DNA of 56,718 nucleotides from JAKLKS01 sp964370855. Its GTDB lineage: Bacteria; Planctomycetota; JAJSAM01; JAKLKS01. Location: the NCBI GenBank assembly GCA_964370855.1, contig CAYJMF010000016.1, positions 1 to 56,718 on the forward strand, read 5' to 3'. The notes below the pieces were generated by a model that was not told the DNA's origin, did no database searches, and saw nothing but the letters and a program-made list of their open reading frames with translations. A program made the position numbers and the translations under genes. Shown here piece by piece: positions 16,209 to 24,336 of the stretch. The first letter of the stretch is position 1. Every line of letters starts with the position of its first letter.

Positions 16209-18470
16209 CTAACCGTCAATGCCGTACCGGGTCATTTTCTTCCGGAGCCCGAGGCGTGAGAGCCCGAGCGCCCCCGCCGTCCGGGTCCGGTTCCCCCCGT
16301 GCTCCGCGAGGGCGCTCCGGAGCAGCCTCCGCTCCAGCGCCTCCACGGCCTCCTTGAGGTTCCCCCCCGGCCCCTCCTCCCCGCCCGCCGCCTCGCCGCC
16401 GGCGGCTACCGGCCCCCCCCCTTCCGGGGCCTCCCGGACATGGGGGGAGAGGACGTCCCGGGTGATGACCCCCCCGGCCAGGGTGGCGGCCCGCCGGATC
16501 TCGTTCTCCAGTTCCCGGACGTTGCCCGGCCATCCGTAGAGGGTGAGGGCGTCGAGGGCCTCGGCCTCGAGGCGGGGCGCCTCCCCCTTGGCCTCGGCGG
16601 CGATGCGGTCGAGGAAGTGGACCGCCAGCAGGGGGATGTCCTCCCGCCGCTCCCGGAGGGGGGGGATGCGCACCCGGACCACGCAGAGCCGGTAGAAGAG
16701 GTCCTCCCGGAACCGCCCCTCCTTCACCATGCGCGCGAGGTCCCGGTTGGTGGCGCAGAGGACCCGCACGTCCACCTTGCGGACGGTCTTGCCCCCCACC
16801 CGGCGGACCTCCCCCTCCTGGAGGACGCGGAGGAGCTTCTTCTGCATCTCCGGGGACATGTCCCCCACCTCGTCGAGGAAGAGGGTCCCCCCGTCGGCCC
16901 GCTCGAAGAGGCCGTCGGCGGCCCGGTCCGCCCCCGTGAAGGCCCCCCGCTCGTGGCCGAAGAGCTCGTTCTCGATGAGGGCGTCGGGGACGGCGGCGCA
17001 GTTCTCCACGACGAAGGGGCGGCCGGAGCGCGCCCCGTTGTGGTGGATGGCCCGGGCGACGAGCTCCTTGCCGGTGCCGCTCTCCCCCTCGATGAGGACC
17101 GGGACCGCGGACTCCGTGACCTTGTCCACGAGGGAGAGGAGGGTCCTGACGGGGGCCGACCGGCCGACGATGCGCTCGTAGCGGTGCTTGAGCTCCGCCC
17201 CCTCCCGGGCGCGGATCGCCTCCTCGCGGACGGACTGCAGTTCCACGGTACGGGCCCGGAGGGCCTCGGCGAGGGCGGCGTTGGATTCGGCGAGGCGGCG
17301 GCCCGCGGCCTCGAGGGCGGCGCCCCGCTCCCGGTCGGCGCGCAGCAGGGCGGCGGTCTGGATCGCGAGGCTCGCCTGGTCGGAGAAGGCCTCGAGGAGC
17401 ACCGCGGCCCTCGGGGGGAAGGGCCCGTCGCCGGGGTGGCGGTCCACGAAGAGGAGGCCGAGGATCCCCTTCTCCGCCCTGAGTGGTACGCAGAGGAGGG
17501 CCCGGTGCTCCCCCCCGTCCCCCTCGAGGGCGACGGCCCGCCCCGTGGAAAGCACCCGCCGGGCGGCGGCGGTCCAGGCCTCCCGGTCCGCGGCCACGCC
17601 GCCGAGCTCCCGGCGGACCCGCGGCTCCCCCCCCTCCTCGGCGGGAGGGAGGAGAACGAGCCCCCGTGCCGCCCCCGTGAGGTCCGCCGCCCCGTCGAGG
17701 AGGAGGTCGAGGAGCCGGTCCTCGTCGTGGACCCGGGCGAGCCGCTTGTTCACCTCGAGGATGCGCCGCAGCGCCCGCGCCTCCTCCTCTCCCGAGGAGC
17801 CCGGAGCACGGAGCATCTCGGTGGTGAAGCCGACGGAGGGTGAAGAGGCCCCGACGGGGGCCGGAGAAATGGAAGGGGCCCCGACGGGGGCCGGAGTGGA
17901 GGAAGCTGCAGGAGTGGAAGCAGGAGAAACCGGAGCCCCCGGCTCCTCCCCTCCGCCGGCGTGGCCCGGTGCCGAAGGCGGCGCCCCGCTCCCCCCCGGC
18001 CCCCTGTGGAAGATCCGCAGGACCCCGGTCCTCTCGAGGAAGGAACGGGAGGATCCCGGCGGGGCCAGGGCCGTGTCCGGGGGGGGAGGAGGGACGGGGG
18101 GCTGTGCCGCGGGAGGAGGAGGAGGAGGAGCGGGAGGAGGATGAGGGACCGCCGGCGCCGGGCCGGCGAGGCGGCGCCCGGGGAGGATCGCTTCGAGGGT
18201 GACGTGGGTCTTCCCGAAGGTCATCCGGTCCCCGACCCTGACCGTGGCGCTCTCCTCCACGGGGTGGCCGTTGAGATAGGTCCCCTGCCCCCGGCCCGAG
18301 GTGACGAGGACCAGCTCCGTCCCGTCCCGGCGCAGCGAGGCGTGGTAGCGGCCCACGCTCTGGTCCCGAAGGGAGAGGTGGCAACCCATGGCGCGGCCCA
18401 CGGTGATGTGGTCGAGGACGATCTCCACGGATCGGACGGTGGCCTGGTCCTCGATGCGGAAACGGATCAA
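16209..18470 (-). CDS. Sigma-54-dependent activator with FHA and GAF sensor domains
   Basis: Predicted 753 residues. An FHA domain (about 12-85, with GRGQGTYLNG) is followed by a Pro/Ala-rich linker, a GAF domain (about 246-376), a coiled coil, then an AAA+ domain with Walker A GESGTGKE (462-469), the sigma-54 contact loop GAFTGA (509-514) and Walker B GTLFLDEVGDM (528-538). The C-terminus is a Fis-type helix-turn-helix (GGNRTRTAGALGLSRLGLRK). I chose the TTG at 18470 because it begins right at the first FHA strand and follows a promoter-like sequence; an upstream TTG at 18587 would add 39 unconserved residues. All residues needed for sigma-54 activation are present. It may control the secretion operon, but no clear -24/-12 site was found. 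Confidence 0.92.
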   Translation of the reverse strand: MIRFRIEDQATVRSVEIVLDHITVGRAMGCHLSLRDQSVGRYHASLRRDGTELVLVTSGRGQGTYLNGHPVEESATVRVGDRMTFGKTHVTLEAILPGRRLAGPAPAVPHPPPAPPPPPPAAQPPVPPPPPDTALAPPGSSRSFLERTGVLRIFHRGPGGSGAPPSAPGHAGGGEEPGAPVSPASTPAASSTPAPVGAPSISPAPVGASSPSVGFTTEMLRAPGSSGEEEARALRRILEVNKRLARVHDEDRLLDLLLDGAADLTGAARGLVLLPPAEEGGEPRVRRELGGVAADREAWTAAARRVLSTGRAVALEGDGGEHRALLCVPLRAEKGILGLLFVDRHPGDGPFPPRAAVLLEAFSDQASLAIQTAALLRADRERGAALEAAGRRLAESNAALAEALRARTVELQSVREEAIRAREGAELKHRYERIVGRSAPVRTLLSLVDKVTESAVPVLIEGESGTGKELVARAIHHNGARSGRPFVVENCAAVPDALIENELFGHERGAFTGADRAADGLFERADGGTLFLDEVGDMSPEMQKKLLRVLQEGEVRRVGGKTVRKVDVRVLCATNRDLARMVKEGRFREDLFYRLCVVRVRIPPLRERREDIPLLAVHFLDRIAAEAKGEAPRLEAEALDALTLYGWPGNVRELENEIRRAATLAGGVITRDVLSPHVREAPEGGGPVAAGGEAAGGEEGPGGNLKEAVEALERRLLRSALAEHGGNRTRTAGALGLSRLGLRKKMTRYGIDG

Positions 18471-18504
18471 GGGAGGAGGTCCTCGTGGCCGACGACTGAC
18501 AACC

Positions 18505-18532
18505 AAGATACCACCCGGCAACGAACTTACAA
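18505..18532 (-). promoter_or_regulatory. Sigma-70-type promoter for the sigma-54 activator gene
   Basis: On the minus strand TTGTAA and TATCTT are separated by 16 nt in a locally AT-rich stretch. The expected transcript would begin about 28 nt before the TTG at 18470, which favours that start codon. Confidence 0.45.
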
Positions 18533-18585
18533 CCCCCCTCGCGGAATCCCCCGGGAATGCGTCCGATAATCTTGACTTCGCCTGC

Positions 18586-18608
18586 AACTCCGTTCCATGA
18601 ACGGAGTT
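18586..18608. repeat. Perfect 10-bp inverted repeat overlapping the rsmE stop codon
   Basis: AACTCCGTTC and GAACGGAGTT flank a 3-nt loop. The TAA stop of rsmE (18607-18609) overlaps the stem. There is no T-tract on either strand. It could end or stabilise the rsmE transcript, or be a protein-binding site for the activator gene downstream. Confidence 0.5.
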
Positions 18609-19386
18609 ACTCCTCTTCGTCCGAAACCTGCCTCCCCCCCCTCGAGGTCTCCCCCGGGTGGGAGAAGAGGGCCTTCACGACGGCCGTGGCGGCCACGGCG
18701 GCGGTTTCCACGCGAAGGACGTGGGGGCCGAGGGAGCAGGGGGCGAAGCCGGCGGCGATGGCCTGCTGCTCCTCCGCCGGGGTGAAGCCCCCCTCGGGGC
18801 CGACGAGGAGGACCGCCGTCCCGGGCGGGGGCCCGGAGCCGAGGACGGCGGCGAGGGGGAGGGCCCCCGGACCCGTGGAGGCGAGGAACCGCCGCTCCCC
18901 CGCCGCCGGCGGCCGGGCGAGGAACTCCGCCAGGGGGACCTCAGCGTCCACGGTCGGGATGAAGGCCCGCCCGCTCTGTCGTACGGCGCCGAGCACCGTC
19001 CGCCCCCAGTGCTCCACCTTGGCCGGCCGCACCCCGCGGACGGCGGAGCGCGCGCAGTCGAGCGGCACCACGAGGTCCACTCCCGCCTCCGTCGCCATGG
19101 AGAGGAGGGTGGACATCCGCTTCCCCTTGGGGATGGCCGTGCCGAGAATCACCCGCGGCCCCGTCGCCACGGCGGCGGGGCGTGGCTCCCCCACCTCCAC
19201 CCGCACCCCCCGCCGATCCGCCGCGGCGATGGTGCCGGGCCACTCGGTGCCCTTCCCGTCGAAGAGCGTCACGGCGTCCCCGGGGCGGAGGCGCATCACC
19301 TTCACCATGTGCTTCGAGGTGTCGGGGTCGAGGAGGGCGGAGGAGTGGAGGGGAGGGGAGGAGAGGAGGAAGCGGAGGAGGCTCAT
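18607..19386 (-). CDS. rsmE: 16S rRNA (uracil1498-N3)-methyltransferase RsmE
   Basis: Predicted 259 residues, the usual length. RsmE methylates N3 of U1498 in 16S rRNA using S-adenosylmethionine. Seen here are the N-terminal PUA-like domain (HMVKVMRLRPGDAVTLFDG) and the SPOUT knot motifs: LGTAIPKGKRMSTLL with EAGVDLVVPL, VGPEGGFTPAE, and the closing LGPHVLRVETA. It is a housekeeping gene next to the palindromic repeat block. No strong ribosome binding site precedes the ATG at 19386. Confidence 0.95.
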   Translation of the reverse strand: MSLLRFLLSSPPLHSSALLDPDTSKHMVKVMRLRPGDAVTLFDGKGTEWPGTIAAADRRGVRVEVGEPRPAAVATGPRVILGTAIPKGKRMSTLLSMATEAGVDLVVPLDCARSAVRGVRPAKVEHWGRTVLGAVRQSGRAFIPTVDAEVPLAEFLARPPAAGERRFLASTGPGALPLAAVLGSGPPPGTAVLLVGPEGGFTPAEEQQAIAAGFAPCSLGPHVLRVETAAVAATAVVKALFSHPGETSRGGRQVSDEEE

Positions 19387-19404
19387 GGGGTCTACGGTAC
19401 CGAA

Positions 19405-19561
19405 GGGGGATACGGTACCCGACCCGATTCATCGGGGGGGATACGGTACCCGACCCGATTCATCGGGGTTGGGCTCGAGACTCCCGGCCGGGCGAGAGCC
19501 CCTCGCCCAACCCCGATGAATCGGGTCGGGTACCGTATCCCCGGTCGGGTACCGTATCCCC
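19405..19561. repeat. Palindromic repeat block with nested arms
   Basis: Two direct copies of a 32-33-bp unit (GATACGGTACCCGACCCGAT and following bases) lie at 19405-19437 and 19436-19468. An inverted copy lies at 19511-19542 and a truncated one at 19542-19561. Positions 19437-19474 and 19505-19542 form a perfect 38-bp inverted repeat with a 30-nt loop that is itself partly palindromic. A further copy of the unit occurs at 56575, so this is a dispersed element. It fills the spacer between rsmE and the stop of the TPR glycosyltransferase gene, 2 nt away. Confidence 0.9.
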
Positions 19562-19563
19562 CC

Positions 19564-22500
19564 TCACCGCCTCCTCCTCCGCAGCACCTCCACGATCGCC
19601 TCCACCCGCGCGATCACCTCCTCCGCCCCCTCCCGCGGCGCGTGGCGGAGATAGGCCAGGTACGCCTCCTCCGCCCCCGCGTCCTCCCCCCGCCGGTAGA
19701 GGACGGCGCCGAGGTTGAGCCAGCCGTCGGCGAAGGACGGATCGTCGGCCACGGAGCGGCGGTACTCCCGCTCCGCCCCCTCGCCGTCCCCCTCCGCGGC
19801 GAGGGCGAAGCCGAGGCCGAAGCGGGCGTGGGAGGTCTCGAAGGAGCGGAGCGACGCGCGGAAGGCCTCCGCCGCCTCGACGTTCTTCCCGGCCTTGAGA
19901 AGGGCGGCCCCCTCGACATGGCGGGTCCGCGCCTCCTCCATGGCCCGGTCGAGGGCGTCGGCCACGGCGGGGTTCACCTCGGGACGGACGGCGGCGGGGG
20001 AGATCTCCCCGCCGCTCTCGAGGAACCGCTTCGCCTCGGAGAGGTCCACCCGGTCGGAGCCCGCGGCCACGGCCCGGCGGAAGGCCTCCTCGGCCTGGTC
20101 GCGGCGGCGGTGGAGGAGGAAGGCGTAGCCCACGTCCCGGTAGTGGGCGGCGAGGGCGTCCTTCACCTCGGGGCTCTCCGGGTCGAGGGTCCGGGCCCGC
20201 TCCACCTCGGACCCCGCCTGCGCCCACTCCCCCTTCTTCCGGAGCGCCTCGGCCCGCAGCAGGCAGAGCGGGGCCGTCTCCCCGCCGAGCCCCTCGGCCC
20301 GCTTCGCCATCTCGAGGGCGGCGTCGGCGTTCCCCTCGTCGAGGTGGCCCTTCCCGACCCGCACGAAGAGGAGCGCCGCCAGGGAGCGGGCCGCGGGCAG
20401 GTCGGGATCGGCGTTGAGGGCGCGCAGCGCGTAGGCCAGCGCCTCCTTCGGGCGGTTCGAGAAGACCGCCATCTCGCCGAGCCCCGCCAACGCGCGGGCC
20501 TCCCCGGGGTCGAGGGCGAGGACACGGCGGAACTGCTCCTCCGCCTCGTCGAGGAAGGAGCGCTGCGACTGCTCCGTGAACTGCGCCTTCATGATGTTCC
20601 CCAGCACGAGGTGGGCCTCCACCCGGTCCGGGTCCGCGGCGAGGACGGCGTTGAGCTCCCGGATGGCCTCCACCACCCGCCCCTCGACGAAGCGCATCTC
20701 CGCCAGCGCGATGGAGGCCTCCACGAGGGAGGGGTCGTCCCCCCGCGCCCCCTCGAGGAGGGCCGTCGCCCGCTTCCCGTCCTCGGCGGCCTCCCCCGTC
20801 CGCCCCTCGGAGCGGCGGCGGGCGGAGCGGCCCGAGAGGGTGTGGCCGAGGAGGAAGCGGGCCCGGGCGTCGGCGGGCTTCGCCGCGGCCAGGGCCTCGA
20901 GATCCGCCACCGCCCCCTCGAGGTCGTCCCCGGCGAGGCGGGCCCGGCTGCGGAGCACGAGGGCCGGGGCGTGGAGCGGCCCCGCGGGGTCCGTCCCCCG
21001 GGCCCCCTCCATGGCGATCACCGTCCCGAAGGAGACCGCCGCGGGACCGTCCTCCCCCGCCGAGAGCGCGAGGAGCCCGTCGAGGAGGAAGGGACGGGCA
21101 TCCCCCCCGGCGGGGGCCGGGGGGATCCAGCGCAATTCCTCCCGGAGCGGCGCCCGCCGGGCCCCGGTGCGGATCTCCTCCGCCCCCTCCGCGAGGGCCC
21201 GCTCCATCTCCGCCCGCGCCGCCGCCCCGTCCCCCTTCGCCCGGGCCGCGAGGGCGCGGGAGAGGAGGATGGCGGCCCGGGCCGCCGCCGCCTCCCGCCG
21301 CCCGCCGTTCTCCCCGGCGCGGTGGAAGGCCTCGAGGGCCCCGGTCCCGTCGCCGGAGGCCCGCAGCGCCTCCCCGGCGGCGAACCAGGCCTCGGCCCCC
21401 TTCGGATCGAGATCCACCGCCTCCCGGGTCAGCCGCAGCGCCTCGGGCACCCGCCCCTCCCCGAGGGCCGCCCGCCCCCGGAAGGAGAGGGCCCCGGCCA
21501 GCCCCCGCCGCGCCCCGGCGTCGGCGGGGGCGCGGGCCAGGGCCTTGCGGAACCACTCCTCCGCCTTGAGGGGCTGGCCGAGGAGCATGGAGATCTCCCC
21601 CGCCTTCACCATGGCCGGGGCCGATTCCGGCGCGACGTCCACGGCCTTGACGGCGATGCGCGCCGCCATGGCGAAGTCCCCGGCGAGGGCCTCGAGGTCG
21701 GCCAGGGCGAGGCGGGCCTCCACCAGGGACGGATCCTTCTCCGTGGCGCGCAGCAGCGCCTCCCTCGCCTTCTCCACCTCCCCGGCCCGCAGACGCAGCA
21801 CGCCGAGGTTGAGCCATGCGGCGCCGGAGGAGGGATCGGAGCGGAGGAACTCCTCCAGGGCCGCCGCGGCCTCCCCCTCGCGGCCGAGATGCTCCATGGC
21901 CTTGGCCCGGTTCACCTCGAGGCTCGCGCGGAAGGAGGGGGGCACCGCCTCCCCCGCCGCGGGCACGAGGGAGCGGGCGAGCCCGAACTGCTCGAGGGCC
22001 GCGGTCCCCTTCCCGGCTCCGAGGAGGGCGAGGCCGAGGTCGTGACGGGCGCGCAGCTCCTCGAGGGGGGTGCGGGCGTGGCGGGCGGCGAGGTCCAGGG
22101 CCTCGGCGGCACCCTCGAAGCGCTTCCTCCGCTCCCCGTCCTCGGTCGCGGCGAGGGCCCCGTCGTTGCGGGCCTCGCCGAGCTTCGACCAGGCGAGGTG
22201 GGAGCGGGGGGCCCGCTCCACGGCGTTCTCCCAGAGGGCGGTGGAGTTCCTCCACGCCGGCAGGTGGACCAGGGTGAGCACGGAGAAGGCGAGGATCACC
22301 GGGGCCGCGGGGGGGAGGAGCCGCGCCAGGGCCGAAGGCGCCGTGAGGAGGTGGCCGAGGAGCCCGCAGGCCACGGCCGCGGGAAGGTAGAGGTAGCGCT
22401 CCGCGAAGAGGACCGAGGTCCGCGGGAAGAGCCCGTTGAAGGGGGCGAGGGCCGCCAGCACCCCCACGATGGCGAGCGCCGCCCCCCGCCGCCCCCGCCG

Positions 22501-23445
22501 CCAGGCGAGGATCGCCGCCGCCGCCGCCGCCGCGAGAAGAAGGACGCCGACGGCCGCCCTCCCCGCGCCCGCGTCCCCGGGAAGGAGGCCGTGCTCCACG
22601 GACAGGGGCCAGGGGAGGAGCAGGGTCTTGAGGTAGAGGGCGAGCGCCCATGCCCCCGCCGCCGCCCGCGCCCCCGTCGTGTCCGAGGGGCCGAGGTCCA
22701 CCCCCGCCGTCCCCTCGAGGACGGCCACGCGGAGATGGACCGCCGTGAGGAGCCCCGCCACGACGAAGTAGGGGAGGGTCCCGAGGAGCCCCCGGCGGCG
22801 GGCCGCCGGGTCCCCGGCCCGGGCGAGGACCGCGAGCAGGAGGAGGACCGGGAGCACGAGCACCGTCCCCTTGGCGAGGAGGGCGAGGCCGAGGAGCAGC
22901 GCCCCTCCCCCGTGGAGGGCGGGCCGCCGGGGCCCGCCCCCGCCGTCCAGCCCCTCGGCGCGGAGGAAGACGAGGGCCGCAGAGGCGGCGAGGAGGAAGG
23001 AGAGGAGGTCCTTCCGCGAGGCGACCCAGGCCACGGACTCCGTGAGGGCCGGGTGGACGGCGAAGAGCAGCCCCGCCGCCAGGGCCGCCCGCCGGCCGAG
23101 GCCGAGCCGCGCCGCCAGCAGGACGAGGAGCCCTGCATTCAGCCCGTGGAGGAGCACCGAGTGGAGGTGGTAGGCGAGGGGTCGCCCCTCCCCGAAGAGG
23201 GCGTTGTCGAGGCCGAGGGAGAGGGAGTAGAGGGGCAGCCAGGCGTGGGCCATGCGCTCCGTGAAGGCGGCGCCGAGGGTCCCGAAGGAGCGGACCGGGT
23301 TCCCCCCCGTCACGGCGGGGTCGTCGAAGTTGACGAACCCGTAGTCCCCCCCCGCCAGCAGGAAGGCGAAGCCGTAGAGCGCCGCCGCCGCCCCGGCGGC
23401 GAGGAGGAACTCGCGGGTCCCGGCGCCCCGATCCTCCCCGGTCAT
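19564..23445 (-). CDS. TMTC-like integral membrane glycosyltransferase with TPR tail
   Basis: Predicted 1293 residues. The first 400 form a polytopic membrane domain with an early acidic loop (GFVNFDDPAVTGGNP), LAYHLHSVLLHGLNAGLLV and VHPALTESVAWVASRKDLLS, the pattern of TMTC/DUF1736 C-mannosyl or O-mannosyl-type transferases. The remaining 880 residues are tetratricopeptide repeats (about 410-1290). In the animal TMTC family such proteins transfer mannose from dolichyl phosphate to secreted proteins. Bacterial members are common in Planctomycetota-like genomes and their substrates are unknown. The start codon overlaps the lipoprotein gene as ATGA, so the two are co-translated. Confidence 0.85.
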   Translation of the reverse strand: MTGEDRGAGTREFLLAAGAAAALYGFAFLLAGGDYGFVNFDDPAVTGGNPVRSFGTLGAAFTERMAHAWLPLYSLSLGLDNALFGEGRPLAYHLHSVLLHGLNAGLLVLLAARLGLGRRAALAAGLLFAVHPALTESVAWVASRKDLLSFLLAASAALVFLRAEGLDGGGGPRRPALHGGGALLLGLALLAKGTVLVLPVLLLLAVLARAGDPAARRRGLLGTLPYFVVAGLLTAVHLRVAVLEGTAGVDLGPSDTTGARAAAGAWALALYLKTLLLPWPLSVEHGLLPGDAGAGRAAVGVLLLAAAAAAAILAWRRGRRGAALAIVGVLAALAPFNGLFPRTSVLFAERYLYLPAAVACGLLGHLLTAPSALARLLPPAAPVILAFSVLTLVHLPAWRNSTALWENAVERAPRSHLAWSKLGEARNDGALAATEDGERRKRFEGAAEALDLAARHARTPLEELRARHDLGLALLGAGKGTAALEQFGLARSLVPAAGEAVPPSFRASLEVNRAKAMEHLGREGEAAAALEEFLRSDPSSGAAWLNLGVLRLRAGEVEKAREALLRATEKDPSLVEARLALADLEALAGDFAMAARIAVKAVDVAPESAPAMVKAGEISMLLGQPLKAEEWFRKALARAPADAGARRGLAGALSFRGRAALGEGRVPEALRLTREAVDLDPKGAEAWFAAGEALRASGDGTGALEAFHRAGENGGRREAAAARAAILLSRALAARAKGDGAAARAEMERALAEGAEEIRTGARRAPLREELRWIPPAPAGGDARPFLLDGLLALSAGEDGPAAVSFGTVIAMEGARGTDPAGPLHAPALVLRSRARLAGDDLEGAVADLEALAAAKPADARARFLLGHTLSGRSARRRSEGRTGEAAEDGKRATALLEGARGDDPSLVEASIALAEMRFVEGRVVEAIRELNAVLAADPDRVEAHLVLGNIMKAQFTEQSQRSFLDEAEEQFRRVLALDPGEARALAGLGEMAVFSNRPKEALAYALRALNADPDLPAARSLAALLFVRVGKGHLDEGNADAALEMAKRAEGLGGETAPLCLLRAEALRKKGEWAQAGSEVERARTLDPESPEVKDALAAHYRDVGYAFLLHRRRDQAEEAFRRAVAAGSDRVDLSEAKRFLESGGEISPAAVRPEVNPAVADALDRAMEEARTRHVEGAALLKAGKNVEAAEAFRASLRSFETSHARFGLGFALAAEGDGEGAEREYRRSVADDPSFADGWLNLGAVLYRRGEDAGAEEAYLAYLRHAPREGAEEVIARVEAIVEVLRRRRR

Positions 23446-24242
23446 CGCTTCTCGCGCACCCTCAGGTACGGGGAGCCGCCGGCGAGGCTCTCCCCGCCGG
23501 GCAGCCTCCAGAGGACGGTGCGCACGCCGTCGGCGGCGTCGGGCCCGGGGAGCCGGATCCAGGGGCCGGACCAGAGGAGCCGCCCGGCCCGGGCGAGGAG
23601 GAGCTGCGCCTCCAGCGGCGGCAGGGCCGACCCGCCCCCCGGGGGGGCCCGCTCCCGGAGCCCCACGGTGACGGAGGGGGATTCGTCGGTGAGGCCGGTC
23701 TCAAGGGCGACGCACTCGAGGAGCCCCCCGAGGAAGGAGGTGCCCTGGGAGCCGGGGGAGGCGGCGGCGAGGAGCTCCGGGGGACCGGCGAGCACGCGGA
23801 ACCGCGTCGGGGGGGAGGGGAGGCCCGGCGGCGGCTCCACGACGAAGGCGCGCTCCTCGCCCCGGGAGAGGGGGGCCTCGATGGTGACGATGCGGGGGCG
23901 GAGGGGGACCGCCGCGTCCCCCGTGGGGACGGCGAAGACGACGGCGAGGATGAGGTCCTGGAGGTCCGCCTCCCCCTCGTTGCGGACGGAGAACCGGGCC
24001 GCCCCACCGGCCGCGAGGAGGGGATCGAGGATCACGACCCCCTCGAGGATCCGCTCCCCGTGGAGGGCGGCGTCGAGGAGCCCCTCGCCGCGCACGGCCT
24101 CGGGGACCGGGGGACGAGCCGCCTCCGCCGGGGCCGCCTCGGCGGGGGTCTCCCCGGGAGTCGCGGGGAGCCGCTCCAGGTCCGAGGCGCAGCCCGCGAA
24201 GAGCATCGTCCCGAGGACCGCCGCCGCCGCTCCGCGCACCAT
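23442..24242 (-). CDS. Lipoprotein of unknown function, coupled to the TMTC-like gene
   Basis: Predicted 266 residues. The N-terminus is a lipoprotein signal with lipobox LFAGC (Cys18). An Ala/Pro/Glu-rich linker follows, then a beta-sandwich-like region (GVVILDPLLAAGGAARFSVR, then PRIVTIEAPL) that superficially resembles YcfL/DUF1425 lipoproteins. I do not recognise the family with confidence. The gene overlaps the TMTC-like gene by 4 nt, so the product may assist glycosylation at the envelope. The ATG has GGAGG two bases upstream. Confidence 0.75.
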   Translation of the reverse strand: MVRGAAAAVLGTMLFAGCASDLERLPATPGETPAEAAPAEAARPPVPEAVRGEGLLDAALHGERILEGVVILDPLLAAGGAARFSVRNEGEADLQDLILAVVFAVPTGDAAVPLRPRIVTIEAPLSRGEERAFVVEPPPGLPSPPTRFRVLAGPPELLAAASPGSQGTSFLGGLLECVALETGLTDESPSVTVGLRERAPPGGGSALPPLEAQLLLARAGRLLWSGPWIRLPGPDAADGVRTVLWRLPGGESLAGGSPYLRVREKR

Positions 24243-24336
24243 CGCCTCCTCCGATCCCGCTCCGTCCCCCCTGCCGACGACGGGGGGGATTCCATGCAGG
24301 GAAACGGATCAATGTATCGGTTCCGTCACCGCTCGG

